The notes below the pieces were generated by a model, which ran no database searches, was not told where the DNA came from, and saw nothing but the letters and a program-made list of their open reading frames with translations. This document shows, piece by piece, positions 28,811 through 37,494 of a stretch of 64,000 bases of DNA (position 1 is the stretch's first letter; each line of letters starts with the position of its first letter). Made by a program: the position numbers and the translations under genes. The stretch comes from Bacillus luti. Its GTDB lineage: Bacteria > Bacillota > Bacilli > Bacillales > Bacillaceae_G. The stretch covers positions 1 to 64,000 of the forward strand of contig NZ_MACI01000021.1 in NCBI RefSeq assembly GCF_001884105.1, read 5' to 3'.

Positions 28811-29255
28811 CGTAGTTAGTAGTCCTTTTGTGTTGTAAACTAACTACGAGCTCACATGTAGCTTCAGTTAGTTTACGAAAAAACTAACTACGCTATATGT
28901 CGCTGAAGAAATAACGAATAATCCTCTCGTCCATCAAGTTTCCCTACCTTCGTTTTAGTTTAAGTCTTAAAGCGACTAAACAAAACGTGGAGTAGGATTC
29001 TTCATTTAGCAATCCTGCTCTTCTTTGTTTTGTTTAGCTAGTAACAATTAAGTCCTAAACAAAACGCTACGTGTAAGAAGAGTCTTTTTTTTGCCAAATT
29101 ATCCTTCGGGCAATCATAATTTCCCCACTCTCGTATTTTTTTCGCTAGACTAAAGTATCTGAGCTGAAAAATACGCTACGTGTATGATTCGTCAATACGA
29201 TGCCACATGCTCCTTCGAGCGATCATGATATCAAAATCCCTTCCTTCAAGATTTA
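28811..29255 (-). repeat. array of five diverged hairpin repeats upstream of yitT
   Basis: Five inverted repeats occur in a row: 28811-28848 (CGTAGTTAGT/ACTAACTACG), 28867-28888 (GTTAGTTT/AAACTAAC), 28951-28987 (CGTTTTAGTTTA/TAAACAAAACG), 29024-29066 (TTTGTTTTGTTTAG/CTAAACAAAACG) and 29132-29175 (CGTATTTTT/AAAAATACG). Several are followed on the plus strand by related spacers (ACGCTACGTGTA, then TCCTTCG-GC-ATCAT). Stem sequences differ but stay paired, and spacers align, suggesting three copies of a 90-170 bp unit. No protein is encoded. The array ends 17 bases before the yitT start. From 29256 to 29423 I see no further feature. Confidence 0.65.
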
Positions 29256-29423
29256 TACTATTATATCATACTTTTAAAAAATGTATGCGGATGGAAACCG
29301 ACAATAAACGGAGGGAATCTACAAAAATTGTTATGTTTAAATATTTTTGTAGAAAAGCCTAAGCTATTTTGCAGAATCGGACAGTTTCTTTAGTTTGTCC
29401 AATAAGTAAGAAAGAGATGGCGT

Positions 29424-29522
29424 TTATTCAGTTGTATCTTTTTGGTCACCTTTATCTTTAAAAAACGCATCCCAGCTAATCACACTTAAAAACGTTAAAG
29501 CGATAATAACGAAAGCGCGCAT
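29424..29522 (-). CDS. 32-residue membrane microprotein
   Basis: Reads MRAFVIIALTFLSVISWDAF followed by a charged tail FKDKGDQKDTTE. The ATG at 29522 has AAAAGGAGG eleven bases upstream, a very strong ribosome site, and the body is a single hydrophobic helix followed by a Lys/Asp-rich tail. It is too short for usual gene finders. It sits alone between the hairpin array and a zinc-ribbon protein gene of opposite direction. Function unknown; shape suggests a single-pass membrane regulator. Confidence 0.6.
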   Translation of the reverse strand: MRAFVIIALTFLSVISWDAFFKDKGDQKDTTE

Positions 29523-29645
29523 AAGTATGGACCTCCTTTTGTACATAGTATGTGAATCCTTCGTTTTGGAATGTGTCATTTTTTTACAACTCTTAACTGT
29601 TATGAGATTATATTAATATAGATAGATAAAGGGGATGAAGAAGAT

Positions 29646-29840
29646 ATGCTAACAGACATGTTCAAAAGAAAAGAATTAATATGCGTTTCATGTAAGAAAA
29701 AGATTCAATATGAAGAAGAGCTCGTTGCTTTTGTAAAGTTGCCGAAAGAAAGAAGTATATTAGTCGGTCCGTTTGATGTGTGTTTGGCGAAAACAGCACA
29801 AGAAATATATTGTAAATCTTGTTACGACAAAAAAGCATGA
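29646..29840 (+). CDS. small protein with two CxxC pairs
   Basis: 64 residues with CVSCKKK near the N terminus and CKSCYDKK at the C terminus, a likely zinc ribbon. B. cereus group annotations of similar small proteins are often labelled as iron-hydroxamate transporter components, which nothing in the sequence supports. AAAGGGGATGAAG precedes the ATG. It is monocistronic, with a terminator shared with the next gene. Function unknown. Confidence 0.65.
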   Translation: MLTDMFKRKELICVSCKKKIQYEEELVAFVKLPKERSILVGPFDVCLAKTAQEIYCKSCYDKKA

Positions 29841-29869
29841 CCCAAAGTAATTGAGGGGCATGCTTTTTT
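29829..29869. terminator. bidirectional terminator
   Basis: AAAAAAGCATG pairs with CATGCTTTTTT with CC/GG inside. It overlaps the 3' ends of both convergent genes. Confidence 0.88.
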
Positions 29870-30186
29870 CATTGGTGTGCCTTCCCCTCAGATACATTTT
29901 GGGTAAGACGATACCAAAGCCAAAGGTCATTAATGATGGAAGCGAGATCGGCAATTTCTGAATTCAGTTTGCAAGAAATTTCGAAGTCTTCTTCGTTATT
30001 TAAATGATGTTGTTTTGCATTAATGTAATGTTCAAGTTCTTTTATACGATCGGGTATTTTTCCGCGAATTTGCTCCCATTTTAATAAAATAACGTGCTGT
30101 GTTTTTTCAGAGATGTCATCCCATTCTTCTTGTATATTCGGCACTGCGATTCCTAGATGCTCATTGTATATAAAATATTTTTCCAT
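29869..30186 (-). CDS. hypothetical protein, 105 residues
   Basis: A soluble, mostly helical acidic protein (MEKYFIYNEHLGIAVPNIQE at the start, ADLASIINDLWLWYRLTQ near the end). The ATG follows GGAGGTG. No signal peptide or membrane helix, and no domain recognised. It converges on the CxxC small protein and diverges from argG. Confidence 0.6.
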   Translation of the reverse strand: MEKYFIYNEHLGIAVPNIQEEWDDISEKTQHVILLKWEQIRGKIPDRIKELEHYINAKQHHLNNEEDFEISCKLNSEIADLASIINDLWLWYRLTQNVSEGKAHQ

Positions 30187-30273
30187 AGATACACCTCCGT
30201 TTTCCTGCCTCTATTTTACATAAAAAAAGAAAGAAGTTCGACGAAATTGTTTGAAAAAATTTGAAAATGACTC

Positions 30274-30340
30274 TTGATACATTTTGTAAAAGGTGTTAAA
30301 GTGTGAATTATTATAAAAGAAAATGAATATTTATTCTTTA
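30274..30340 (+). promoter_or_regulatory. argGH promoter with two ArgR/AhrC boxes
   Basis: TTGATA (30274-30279) and TAAAGT (30297-30302) are 17 bases apart. Two ARG-box-like dyads overlap or follow: TGTGAATTATTATAA (about 30302-30316) and AATGAATATTTATTC (about 30321-30336), close to the ArgR consensus half site TGAAT...ATTCA. The arginine repressor would block the promoter and the leader when arginine is plentiful. Confidence 0.6.
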
Positions 30341-30352
30341 GGGGGATGCAAA

Positions 30353-31558
30353 ATGGAGAAGAAAAAAGTGGTATTAGCATATTCTGGAGGTCTTGATACT
30401 TCCGTTGCAATTAAATGGTTACAAGAGAAAAATTATGATATTATCGCGCTTTGTTTAGACTTAGGGGAAGGTAAAGACTTAGCATTTGTAAAAGAAAAGG
30501 CACTTTCAGTAGGCGCAATTAAATCATATATGATTGATGTTCAAGAAGAATTTGCTAATGAATATGCATTGATGGCGATGCAAGCACACACATTATACGA
30601 AGGGAAATACCCTCTTGTCTCTGCATTATCTCGTCCGCTTATTGCGAAGAAATTAGTAGAAATCGCAGAACAAGAAGGCGCAACTGCAGTTGCACACGGA
30701 TGTACAGGGAAAGGAAATGACCAAGTTCGTTTTGAAGTTTCTATCCAAGCATTAAATCCTTACTTAGAAGTGATTGCGCCTGTACGTGAATGGAAATGGT
30801 CACGTGAAGAAGAAATTGCATATGCAAAAGAAAATGATGTACCAATCCCAATTAATTTAGATAGCCCGTTTTCAATCGATCAAAACTTATGGGGACGCAG
30901 CAACGAATGTGGTATTTTAGAAGATCCATGGGCAGCGCCGCCAGAAGATGCATATGAGATGACATTGGCATTAGAAGATACACCGAATAAACCAGAGTTT
31001 GTAGAAATCGGATTTGAAGCAGGTGTACCGACTACTTTAAATGGCACTGCATATCCACTTTCAGAACTTATTAAAACGTTAAACGCACTTGCTGGAAAAC
31101 ACGGCGTTGGACGTATCGATCACGTAGAAAATCGTCTTGTTGGTATTAAATCTCGTGAAGTATATGAATGTCCAGCGGCAATGACGTTAATTACAGCGCA
31201 TAAAGAACTTGAAGATTTAACACTTGTGAAAGAGGTTGCTCATTTCAAACCGATGATTGAGCAGAAAATAACAGAACTTATTTATAACGGTTTATGGTTC
31301 TCTCCTTTAAAACAAGCGCTCAATGCTTTCTTACAAGAAACACAAAAAAATGTAACGGGTACAGTGCGTGTGAAATTATTTAAAGGTCATGCAATTGTAG
31401 AAGGACGTAAATCTGAGTACTCTTTATACGATGAAAAACTAGCAACATATACTGCTCAAGATGAATTTAATCATGATGCAGCAGTTGGATTCATTTCATT
31501 ATTCGGTTTACCTACGAAAGTATACAGCCAAGTGAATCAAAAGAAGGTGGAAGCGTGA
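30353..31558 (+). CDS. argG: argininosuccinate synthase
   Basis: 401 residues. It condenses citrulline and aspartate with ATP in arginine synthesis. [20 protein letters not shown] carries the PP-loop [22 protein letters not shown] and the [12 protein letters not shown] segments are active-site signatures. The ATG at 30353 has TAGGGGGATG upstream and gives the standard N terminus; an in-frame ATG at 30323 falls in an ARG box. argH overlaps its stop codon. Confidence 0.98.
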   Translation: MEKKKVVLAYSGGLDTSVAIKWLQEKNYDIIALCLDLGEGKDLAFVKEKALSVGAIKSYMIDVQEEFANEYALMAMQAHTLYEGKYPLVSALSRPLIAKKLVEIAEQEGATAVAHGCTGKGNDQVRFEVSIQALNPYLEVIAPVREWKWSREEEIAYAKENDVPIPINLDSPFSIDQNLWGRSNECGILEDPWAAPPEDAYEMTLALEDTPNKPEFVEIGFEAGVPTTLNGTAYPLSELIKTLNALAGKHGVGRIDHVENRLVGIKSREVYECPAAMTLITAHKELEDLTLVKEVAHFKPMIEQKITELIYNGLWFSPLKQALNAFLQETQKNVTGTVRVKLFKGHAIVEGRKSEYSLYDEKLATYTAQDEFNHDAAVGFISLFGLPTKVYSQVNQKKVEA

Positions 31559-32943
31559 GCAAACTTTGGGGTGGACGTTTTACAGAAGAAGCGGAAGCGT
31601 GGGTTGAAGAGTTCGGAGCATCTATCTCCTTCGATCAACAATTAGTAAATCAAGATATAAAGGGAAGTATTGCGCACGTAACGATGCTAGCGAAGCAAGG
31701 CATCGTTACGAAAGAAGAAGCAGAGAAAATAAAGGTGGGGCTTCACTACTTATTAGAGGAAGCAAAAGAGAATAAGCTTCAATTCTCAGTAGAAGCAGAA
31801 GATATTCACTTAAACATTGAAAAAATGTTAATTGAAAAAATTGGCGAAGTAGGGGGGAAACTTCATACAGGCCGAAGCCGTAACGATCAAGTGGCGACAG
31901 ATATGCATTTGTATTTAAAAGAAAAGGTAGAAGACATCATAAAAGCTACAAAACAATTGCAAACTGTTCTTGTTCATCAAGCGGAAAATAATATTGAAAC
32001 CATTATGCCTGGCTATACGCATTTGCAGCGTGCACAGCCGATTTCGTTTGCTCATCATATCCTTGCTTACTTTTGGATGTTAGAGCGTGATGTGAATCGT
32101 TATGAAGATTCATTAAAGCGTATTAATATTTCACCATTAGGAGCAGGAGCGTTAGCTGGGACAACATTCCCAATTGACCGCGAGTATAGTGCGGAGCTTC
32201 TTGGGTTTAATGGAATCTATGAAAATAGTTTAGATGCAGTAAGCGATCGTGATTTCATACTGGAGTTTTTAAGTAACTCATCTATACTTATGATGCACTT
32301 ATCACGCTTTTGCGAAGAACTTATTTTATGGAGTAGCCAAGAGTTTCAATTTATTGAAATGAGCGATCAATACGCAACGGGAAGCAGTATTATGCCGCAA
32401 AAGAAAAATCCGGATATGGCGGAACTAATCCGTGGTAAAACAGGCAGAGTGTACGGTAATTTATTTAGTTTACTTACAGTAATGAAAGGATTACCGCTCG
32501 CTTACAATAAAGACTTGCAAGAAGACAAAGAGGGAATGTTTGATACAGTAAAAACAGTAGAAGGATGTCTTCATATTATGGCAGGCATGCTTGAAACGAT
32601 GACTGTAAACAAAGAAAAAATGGGGCAAGCTGTGACGCAAGATTTCTCTAACGCAACAGAAATTGCTGACTACTTAGCAAATAAAGGACTGCCATTCCGT
32701 CAAGCTCATGAAATTGTTGGGAAGTTAGTTCTACATTGCACGCAAAAAGGAATTTATTTAGTAGATGTACCACTTGAAACGTATAAAGAAATGAGTTCTT
32801 TATTTGAAGAAGATTTGTATGAAGTGCTGTCACCATATGCGGCTGTAAAACGCCGTAATAGTGCTGGCGGGACAGGGTTTGAGCAAATCCAAAAAGCTTT
32901 GGATAAAGCGAAAGGTTTAACAAAAGAAGTTATTAGGAATTGA
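31555..32943 (+). CDS. argH: argininosuccinate lyase
   Basis: 462 residues of the fumarase/aspartase superfamily, splitting argininosuccinate into arginine and fumarate. [17 protein letters not shown] opens the protein; [13 protein letters not shown] and the signature loop [12 protein letters not shown] with its catalytic serine are present. GTG start overlapping the argG TGA by four bases (GTGA), so translation is coupled; GAAGGTGG inside argG is the ribosome site. Its terminator closes the operon. Confidence 0.98.
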   Translation: MSKLWGGRFTEEAEAWVEEFGASISFDQQLVNQDIKGSIAHVTMLAKQGIVTKEEAEKIKVGLHYLLEEAKENKLQFSVEAEDIHLNIEKMLIEKIGEVGGKLHTGRSRNDQVATDMHLYLKEKVEDIIKATKQLQTVLVHQAENNIETIMPGYTHLQRAQPISFAHHILAYFWMLERDVNRYEDSLKRINISPLGAGALAGTTFPIDREYSAELLGFNGIYENSLDAVSDRDFILEFLSNSSILMMHLSRFCEELILWSSQEFQFIEMSDQYATGSSIMPQKKNPDMAELIRGKTGRVYGNLFSLLTVMKGLPLAYNKDLQEDKEGMFDTVKTVEGCLHIMAGMLETMTVNKEKMGQAVTQDFSNATEIADYLANKGLPFRQAHEIVGKLVLHCTQKGIYLVDVPLETYKEMSSLFEEDLYEVLSPYAAVKRRNSAGGTGFEQIQKALDKAKGLTKEVIRN

Positions 32944-32948
32944 GTTGG

Positions 32949-32991
32949 AAAGTACGCTAGTCTGTTAAAGTCTAGCGTACTTTCTTTTTAT
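32949..32991 (+). terminator. argGH terminator
   Basis: AAAGTACGCTAG pairs perfectly with CTAGCGTACTTT, followed by CTTTTTATT. Confidence 0.92.
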
Positions 32992-33045
32992 TGGTATTAA
33001 AGTTATGATATAGTCAAAAATTACAATTAAAGGTCAGGGGAATCT

Positions 33046-33399
33046 ATGAAAAAAATAATATTTATAGTCGTACTATTAATCAGCTTACTTGCAAATGCTA
33101 AAGTATTTCTCTTGGACAAATATTTGTCTGTTGGTGAAAAAGAGAAGCAAGAGGAAGCTATTATCGCAACGATGTGGCATTTGCAAGAGAAAGGATATAA
33201 AGAAAGTGATATTTCATACATACAACCGGCCTTTTATAGTAAAAGCGGTTCTTACGGTATGAATATCCAGTTTAAAGATGAACCAAATGAATCGTATACA
33301 TATAGAGTTTCGAAAGATGCTAAAACAAATAAACTAACTGTACACCAGGATAGTAATGAGCCAGGCGGTATGGGCGGGAAACATCAAGAGCTTAAATAG
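33046..33399 (+). CDS. DUF3139-like exported/membrane-anchored protein
   Basis: 117 residues with an N-terminal hydrophobic segment (IIFIVVLLISLLANAKVFLL) serving as signal or anchor, then a small extracellular domain with KEKQEEAIIATMWHLQEKGY and YRVSKDAKTNKLTV. This layout matches DUF3139 proteins of Bacillus. Function unknown. AGGTCAGGGGAATCT precedes the ATG. A weak ACTGC...GCAGT hairpin with TTTTTT follows near 33408-33437. Confidence 0.6.
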   Translation: MKKIIFIVVLLISLLANAKVFLLDKYLSVGEKEKQEEAIIATMWHLQEKGYKESDISYIQPAFYSKSGSYGMNIQFKDEPNESYTYRVSKDAKTNKLTVHQDSNEPGGMGGKHQELK

Positions 33400-33436
33400 G
33401 TATGGAAGACTGCTGATAGGTAATATGGGCAGTTTT

Positions 33437-34006
33437 TTATATTTTTAGAAGGGGGCGCCCGAGATTGTTATAGTTGTTCCTCATAATGATAAAATGATGT
33501 TTCTCATGTATCGCTAAAAGCTGGATCGATTGAATAAGGTTAGGATAGTGCGCAATTGGATCTAAAAATACGATATGCCCTGCAATATTTTCTTCTATAT
33601 TTTGAACTAGTTTTTTTATTTCATCAGTTTCATGTGCAAGTAATTCTTCTAATTCAGTTACATTCAGAGATTGATAGACCTTTTTTGAAGGAACTAAAAT
33701 CCAAGGGGCTTTCATTCCTCTACCATGTTTCTTTTTGTATTCGGCATAAATATCGTGTATTTCAGTTTCAAATGGGGCATTTTTTCTTAGCTTTGCATAA
33801 GGGATAAGAGTGAGAGAGAATTTAATTGCTACTTTGAGCATCCTTGCAATTAAATATAAGTGATAAAAGTGTTCACCAGTAGACCATTTTTTGTCCTCCT
33901 TCCTATACCATAGTTGTTCTTGTGATAATGAATGAAGATGAGGAAGGAACTCGTTCCTTTGTGCATGTAATGTATGAAAATGTTTTGAGATATTTTCAGA
34001 TTTCAT
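33437..34006 (-). CDS. DinB-like domain protein
   Basis: 189 residues, four-helix bundle type. The metal-binding histidines expected of DinB/YfiT proteins appear in STGEHFYHLYLIAR and in AIHEKHHFIIMRNN. Members act as metal-dependent thiol transferases or hydrolases (bacillithiol S-transferases), but the reaction here is unknown. The start follows GGAGGGTGTC. It is a single gene. Confidence 0.75.
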   Translation of the reverse strand: MKSENISKHFHTLHAQRNEFLPHLHSLSQEQLWYRKEDKKWSTGEHFYHLYLIARMLKVAIKFSLTLIPYAKLRKNAPFETEIHDIYAEYKKKHGRGMKAPWILVPSKKVYQSLNVTELEELLAHETDEIKKLVQNIEENIAGHIVFLDPIAHYPNLIQSIQLLAIHEKHHFIIMRNNYNNLGRPLLKI

Positions 34007-34102
34007 ATTTTGACACCCTCCACATTTTTTCCTAATTATAACATTTTCGCGTGGATGTAAGTAAGCCTAGAGAAATTTGCTCTAGGCTTCAAGTTTTACT
34101 GA

Positions 34103-34282
34103 TTAATCATACTTATGTCGATCTTCCGTAATTCGAATATACTCAATATCCATCAAATCTCGTAGTAATGCACCGTTACTCAGTTCAATTCCATGCTTTT
34201 CTTTAAAATGTGTACGGATTGTATCTAACATTTCGATTTCTTTCCCATTCACATCTAAAATAATACGTTCAGAATCATCCAT
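34103..34282 (-). CDS. hypothetical protein, 59 residues
   Basis: Begins MDDSERIILDVNGKEIEML; I prefer this ATG because AAAGGAGGATGCAAC lies just before it, whereas an in-frame ATG eight codons upstream precedes that ribosome site. Small soluble protein with two predicted helices and an acidic end (YIRITEDRHKYD). Unrecognised family. Confidence 0.55.
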   Translation of the reverse strand: MDDSERIILDVNGKEIEMLDTIRTHFKEKHGIELSNGALLRDLMDIEYIRITEDRHKYD

Positions 34283-34377
34283 GTTGCATCCTCCTTTTTT
34301 AAACATATATATTTTGTCCGTCTATTTCTAAAAAATGTATGTTAATGTAATGTTAGGAAATAAGAAAGGAATGGAAC

Positions 34378-35073
34378 ATGAGACGTATTTATTTTATAGA
34401 GTTAATTTTGTACACGCTAATTGTATTACACGTTGCATTCCCAAATATCTTTTCATTTGAGAATGTAGAAACAGTACAAGTTGCAATATTTATCTTTACT
34501 CTATTTGTAATAGATTGCTGTATTTCGATATGGCTTTCGAAAAGAAAACATGTACAAAATAAAAAAGAAATGGAACGAAAAAAGAGAAAACGTTCATTTT
34601 GGATGATGACGTACTGTTTATCTTTAGTGCTTACTGCTGCTTTTTTTAGTGAACATATTCCATTAGAAAGAGTCAATATTGGATTTGGGGCATTCGTATT
34701 TGTATACTATTTTTTCGTGCACTTTCTTCCTTATATGAAAGAAAAGCGAGGAGAAGAGGAAGATCCGCTTGTAGAAGAAGCGAGAGAACAAGAGCATAAG
34801 AGAATAGAAGAAGATATACAGAAACTTGGGGAACAAAAATGGTATTTGAAATCTAAAATCATATATGTTCTTTGTTTTATTACGCCGCCAATCGGTTATT
34901 TGTATGTATTCTGCTTTCGTAAAAAAATGACAGAAGATGCAAGGCAATCTTATTTAACGATTGCGACGATTATGATGGCGTTATGGTCTTTGAAGTTCTT
35001 ACCGCCTTATGTGTTGGCAGTAGCTATTGTTGTGGTAGTTTGTCTTGTATTTATAGTGAAGTATGTGAAATAA
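34378..35073 (+). CDS. hypothetical polytopic membrane protein
   Basis: 231 residues with two N-terminal membrane helices, a basic loop (KKEMERKKRKR), two more helices, a highly charged region (about residues 120-155) and two or three C-terminal helices ending in VAIVVVVCLVFIVKYVK. No domain recognised. Start follows AAGAAAGGAATGGAAC. It lies 80 bases upstream of another unknown protein gene in the same direction and may be co-transcribed with it. Confidence 0.6.
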   Translation: MRRIYFIELILYTLIVLHVAFPNIFSFENVETVQVAIFIFTLFVIDCCISIWLSKRKHVQNKKEMERKKRKRSFWMMTYCLSLVLTAAFFSEHIPLERVNIGFGAFVFVYYFFVHFLPYMKEKRGEEEDPLVEEAREQEHKRIEEDIQKLGEQKWYLKSKIIYVLCFITPPIGYLYVFCFRKKMTEDARQSYLTIATIMMALWSLKFLPPYVLAVAIVVVVCLVFIVKYVK

Positions 35074-35154
35074 GTTGTAGTTGTATAGGCTACAGCTATA
35101 TAATTATAATCGATATAATTATATATAATAATATTCTTGAAAAGGGGATGCAGT

Positions 35155-35826
35155 ATGGGGTTAATTAAATTAGTAACGAGAGCGGCGGCTAAAGTTACAG
35201 CTGAAGTAGTTGGCGGTGCGATAGAAGCAGTAGGAGAAGTTACGAACAGTAATTTCATAAAGGATGTTGGAAAAGGTGTTAATAAAGCTACTGTGAAAAC
35301 TGGGGAAATCGTTGGGAATCTTGCTGATGGGACGTATGATGCTATAGGTGGTCTTATTACAGATGATAAACAGCAAGCGAAGCGAGGATACGAAGAAATA
35401 CTTGGAACAGTTCAAGATACGGCAACGACAATTGGAAAAGGTATTGTACATGTTTCAGAAAAGGGAGTTGAAACGGTGCAAGCGATACGAGAGGGAGATA
35501 CTGATAAGGCGATAGAAGCAGGAAAAGAATTAGCAAAGGTTGCGGCTGTAGGTGTTTTCTCAGTAGGGGTTATAGATATAATTGATGGTGCAGATGGAAT
35601 TACAGATGGGGTAGGCAGTGATAATGTAGCACAAGCATCGGCTCTAGAAACAGCTGATGTAGAATATACGACGGAGGAAAATCCGAATACTCATCATGTA
35701 ACAGCACATGAAAGAGTTTTACCTGACGGGAGAACAATATGGGTAGATGGTGATGGCGATACGAGTGTAGATACACAAGGTGGCTGGGAACAACATAATC
35801 CGGATTACAGAATTCCTAAAGTATAA
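35155..35826 (+). CDS. LEA-like amphipathic-repeat protein with GDGDTSVD motif
   Basis: 223 residues. The ATG at 35155 follows AAAAGGGGATGC; an in-frame TTG at 35137 precedes that site. Residues 1-130 repeat short Val/Ala/Gly/Thr-Lys amphipathic units (DVGKGVNKATVKTGEIVGNL, YEEILGTVQDTATTIGKGI), recalling LEA-type or membrane-inserting proteins; about 130-155 is a hydrophobic patch (AAVGVFSVGVIDII). The C-terminal 40 residues contain VLPDGRTIWVDGDGDTSVD and NPDYRIP, a motif I have seen at the ends of Bacillus and phage-related proteins. Function unknown. Confidence 0.6.
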   Translation: MGLIKLVTRAAAKVTAEVVGGAIEAVGEVTNSNFIKDVGKGVNKATVKTGEIVGNLADGTYDAIGGLITDDKQQAKRGYEEILGTVQDTATTIGKGIVHVSEKGVETVQAIREGDTDKAIEAGKELAKVAAVGVFSVGVIDIIDGADGITDGVGSDNVAQASALETADVEYTTEENPNTHHVTAHERVLPDGRTIWVDGDGDTSVDTQGGWEQHNPDYRIPKV

Positions 35827-35830
35827 ATGA

Positions 35831-35870
35831 AAATAGGGTAAATAAGAGAAGCCTCTTATTTACCCTATTT
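35831..35870. terminator. bidirectional terminator
   Basis: AAATAGGGTAAATAAGAG pairs perfectly with its inverse around AAGC, 18 bases, between convergent genes. Confidence 0.92.
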
Positions 35871-35881
35871 ATTTTTATGAA

Positions 35882-36340
35882 TTAAAGATCACCTTGCTCC
35901 TCATCACCACGAACAACAAGGACATCGCATTTCGCATAGCGAATAATATGTTCAGAGACGCTCCCGATTAGGAAACGCTCAACAGCATTTAAACCAGTCG
36001 CACCACACATAATTAAATCTACTTTATGGTTTGGAGCAATTTCTTTTGAAATTTTAGATTTAGGATTACCAAATTCTAATACAGTTTCAATTTTTTCAAG
36101 GCCAGCTTCAAGCGCAGTTTTTTTGTAGTCTTCTAATAAGTCTTCTGCAAATAGATTTGCACGTTCAGCAATTGCGCGACTATAAGCTTCTACTGCTGAG
36201 TATGCTTTTACATCAACGATATGTGCGATTGTTAATGTTGCATTGTTTCGTTTTGCGACTTGAATTGCTTTTTTAAAGGCTTTTTCTGCTTCTTTAGAAC
36301 CATCCACCGCGATTAAAATATTTGTATATGTATTATTCAT
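35882..36340 (-). CDS. universal stress protein (UspA family)
   Basis: 152 residues. ILIAVDGSKEAEKAF is the first strand with the ATP-binding Asp, and GATGLNAVERFLIGSVSEHI carries the G-2x-G-9x-G-S nucleotide loop, so it should bind ATP. The ATG at 36340 follows GGGAGGAATTTACT; starts further upstream lack a site. Usp proteins help in starvation and stress; the precise role is unknown. Confidence 0.9.
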   Translation of the reverse strand: MNNTYTNILIAVDGSKEAEKAFKKAIQVAKRNNATLTIAHIVDVKAYSAVEAYSRAIAERANLFAEDLLEDYKKTALEAGLEKIETVLEFGNPKSKISKEIAPNHKVDLIMCGATGLNAVERFLIGSVSEHIIRYAKCDVLVVRGDEEQGDL

Positions 36341-36521
36341 AGTAAATTCCTCCCAATCATTTTTATTACCGTTTACAACTTTATTATAAAACAAATTTTG
36401 GTAATGTGCTTGCCCGAAACGTTACAGAATTTCGAAAACTCTGTTTTAATTCATTTTAGTTGTAATTGGTGCGAGAACTTGTTACATATGAAGTATAGCA
36501 ATTTAAAAGGAGGGCATGTTT

Positions 36522-37280
36522 GTGAGACACGCGCTCATTACAGCCGGTACGAAAGGTTTAGGAAAGCAAGTAACAGAAAAGTTATTGGCTAAAGGCTATT
36601 CAGTAACAGTAACGTATCATAGCGATATCACGGCTATGGAAACGATGAGAGAAACATATAAAAATATAGAAGAGCGTCTACAATTCGTGCAAGCGGATGT
36701 CACGAAAAAGGAAGATTTACATAAAATAGTAGAAGAAGCGATAAGCCGTTTTGGCAAAATTGACTTTTTAATTAATAATGCTGGTCCATATGTATTTGAA
36801 CGAAAAAAGTTAGTCGATTATGAAGAAGACGAATGGAATGAAATGATTCAGGGTAATTTAACAGCGGTATTTCATTTATTAAAACTTGTCGTTCCGATTA
36901 TGAGAAAACAGAACTTTGGCCGTATTATTAATTACGGATTCCAAGGGGCAGATAGCGCACCGGGATGGATTTATCGTTCAGCTTTTGCGGCAGCGAAAGT
37001 AGGACTTGTTTCATTAACGAAAACAGTTGCTTACGAAGAAGCGGAATATGGTATTACTGCAAATATGGTATGTCCTGGTGATATTATTGGTGAAATGAAA
37101 GAAGCGACAATTCAAGAAGCACGTCAGTTGAAAGAACATAACACACCAATTGGTAGATCTGGAACAGGCGAAGATATCGCAAGAACGATTTCGTTTTTAT
37201 GTGAGGACGATTCCGATATGATTACCGGTACAATTATTGAAGTAACGGGTGCAGTAGATGTTATTCATAGACATCGATAG
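36522..37280 (+). CDS. ytkK: short-chain dehydrogenase-like protein YtkK, catalytic Tyr replaced by Phe
   Basis: 252 residues of the FabG-type SDR fold. ITAGTKGLG is the NAD(P) loop, INNAGPY the NNAG strand and VCPGDI the PG motif. Where SDR enzymes have Y-x3-K, this has F155-A-A-A-K159; a tyrosine occurs four residues earlier (Y151). From memory B. subtilis YtkK has the same Phe, so it is a family trait and not recent damage. The protein may have lost reductase chemistry. The GTG at 36522 fits AAAAGGAGGG; the ATG at 36516 is too near it. Confidence 0.85.
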   Translation: MRHALITAGTKGLGKQVTEKLLAKGYSVTVTYHSDITAMETMRETYKNIEERLQFVQADVTKKEDLHKIVEEAISRFGKIDFLINNAGPYVFERKKLVDYEEDEWNEMIQGNLTAVFHLLKLVVPIMRKQNFGRIINYGFQGADSAPGWIYRSAFAAAKVGLVSLTKTVAYEEAEYGITANMVCPGDIIGEMKEATIQEARQLKEHNTPIGRSGTGEDIARTISFLCEDDSDMITGTIIEVTGAVDVIHRHR

Positions 37281-37397
37281 AGAAAAATAAAGTGAAGTTT
37301 CGAATAATTGGACAGTTTATCCATTGTGCTGAGAGGTGCGGATAATACTGTCCTTTAATGTAAGATTAAATCTATCGGAAAACTTGTATTATTTTTT

Positions 37398-37450
37398 TGT
37401 CAAATATTGAGATATTATGTTAAAATATAAGAGCGTAGAAAGCGCTTTAA
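37398..37450 (+). promoter_or_regulatory. ald promoter with cre-like dyad downstream
   Basis: TTGTCA and TAAAAT are 18 bases apart (about 37398-37427), followed by AGAAAGCGCTTT at 37437-37448, whose AAAGCGCTTT core is palindromic and cre-like. Control by catabolite repression and, by analogy with B. subtilis, by AdeR is plausible but not shown. Confidence 0.4.
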
Positions 37451-37494
37451 AAAATGATTCAGGGGTCATTTCATAACTCAAGGGGGAACTAATA

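Noticed and set aside
28811-29255. CRISPR array.
   Set aside because: The units are inverted repeats with diverged stems and irregular spacing, not identical direct repeats with unique spacers, and no cas genes are nearby.
29180-29362. A 60-residue plus-strand gene over the end of the hairpin array.
   Set aside because: No ribosome site, and it runs through repeat sequence; content is not protein-like.
34389-34947. Minus-strand frames opposite the 231-residue membrane protein gene.
   Set aside because: They are antisense shadows of the hydrophobic plus-strand gene, without ribosome sites.
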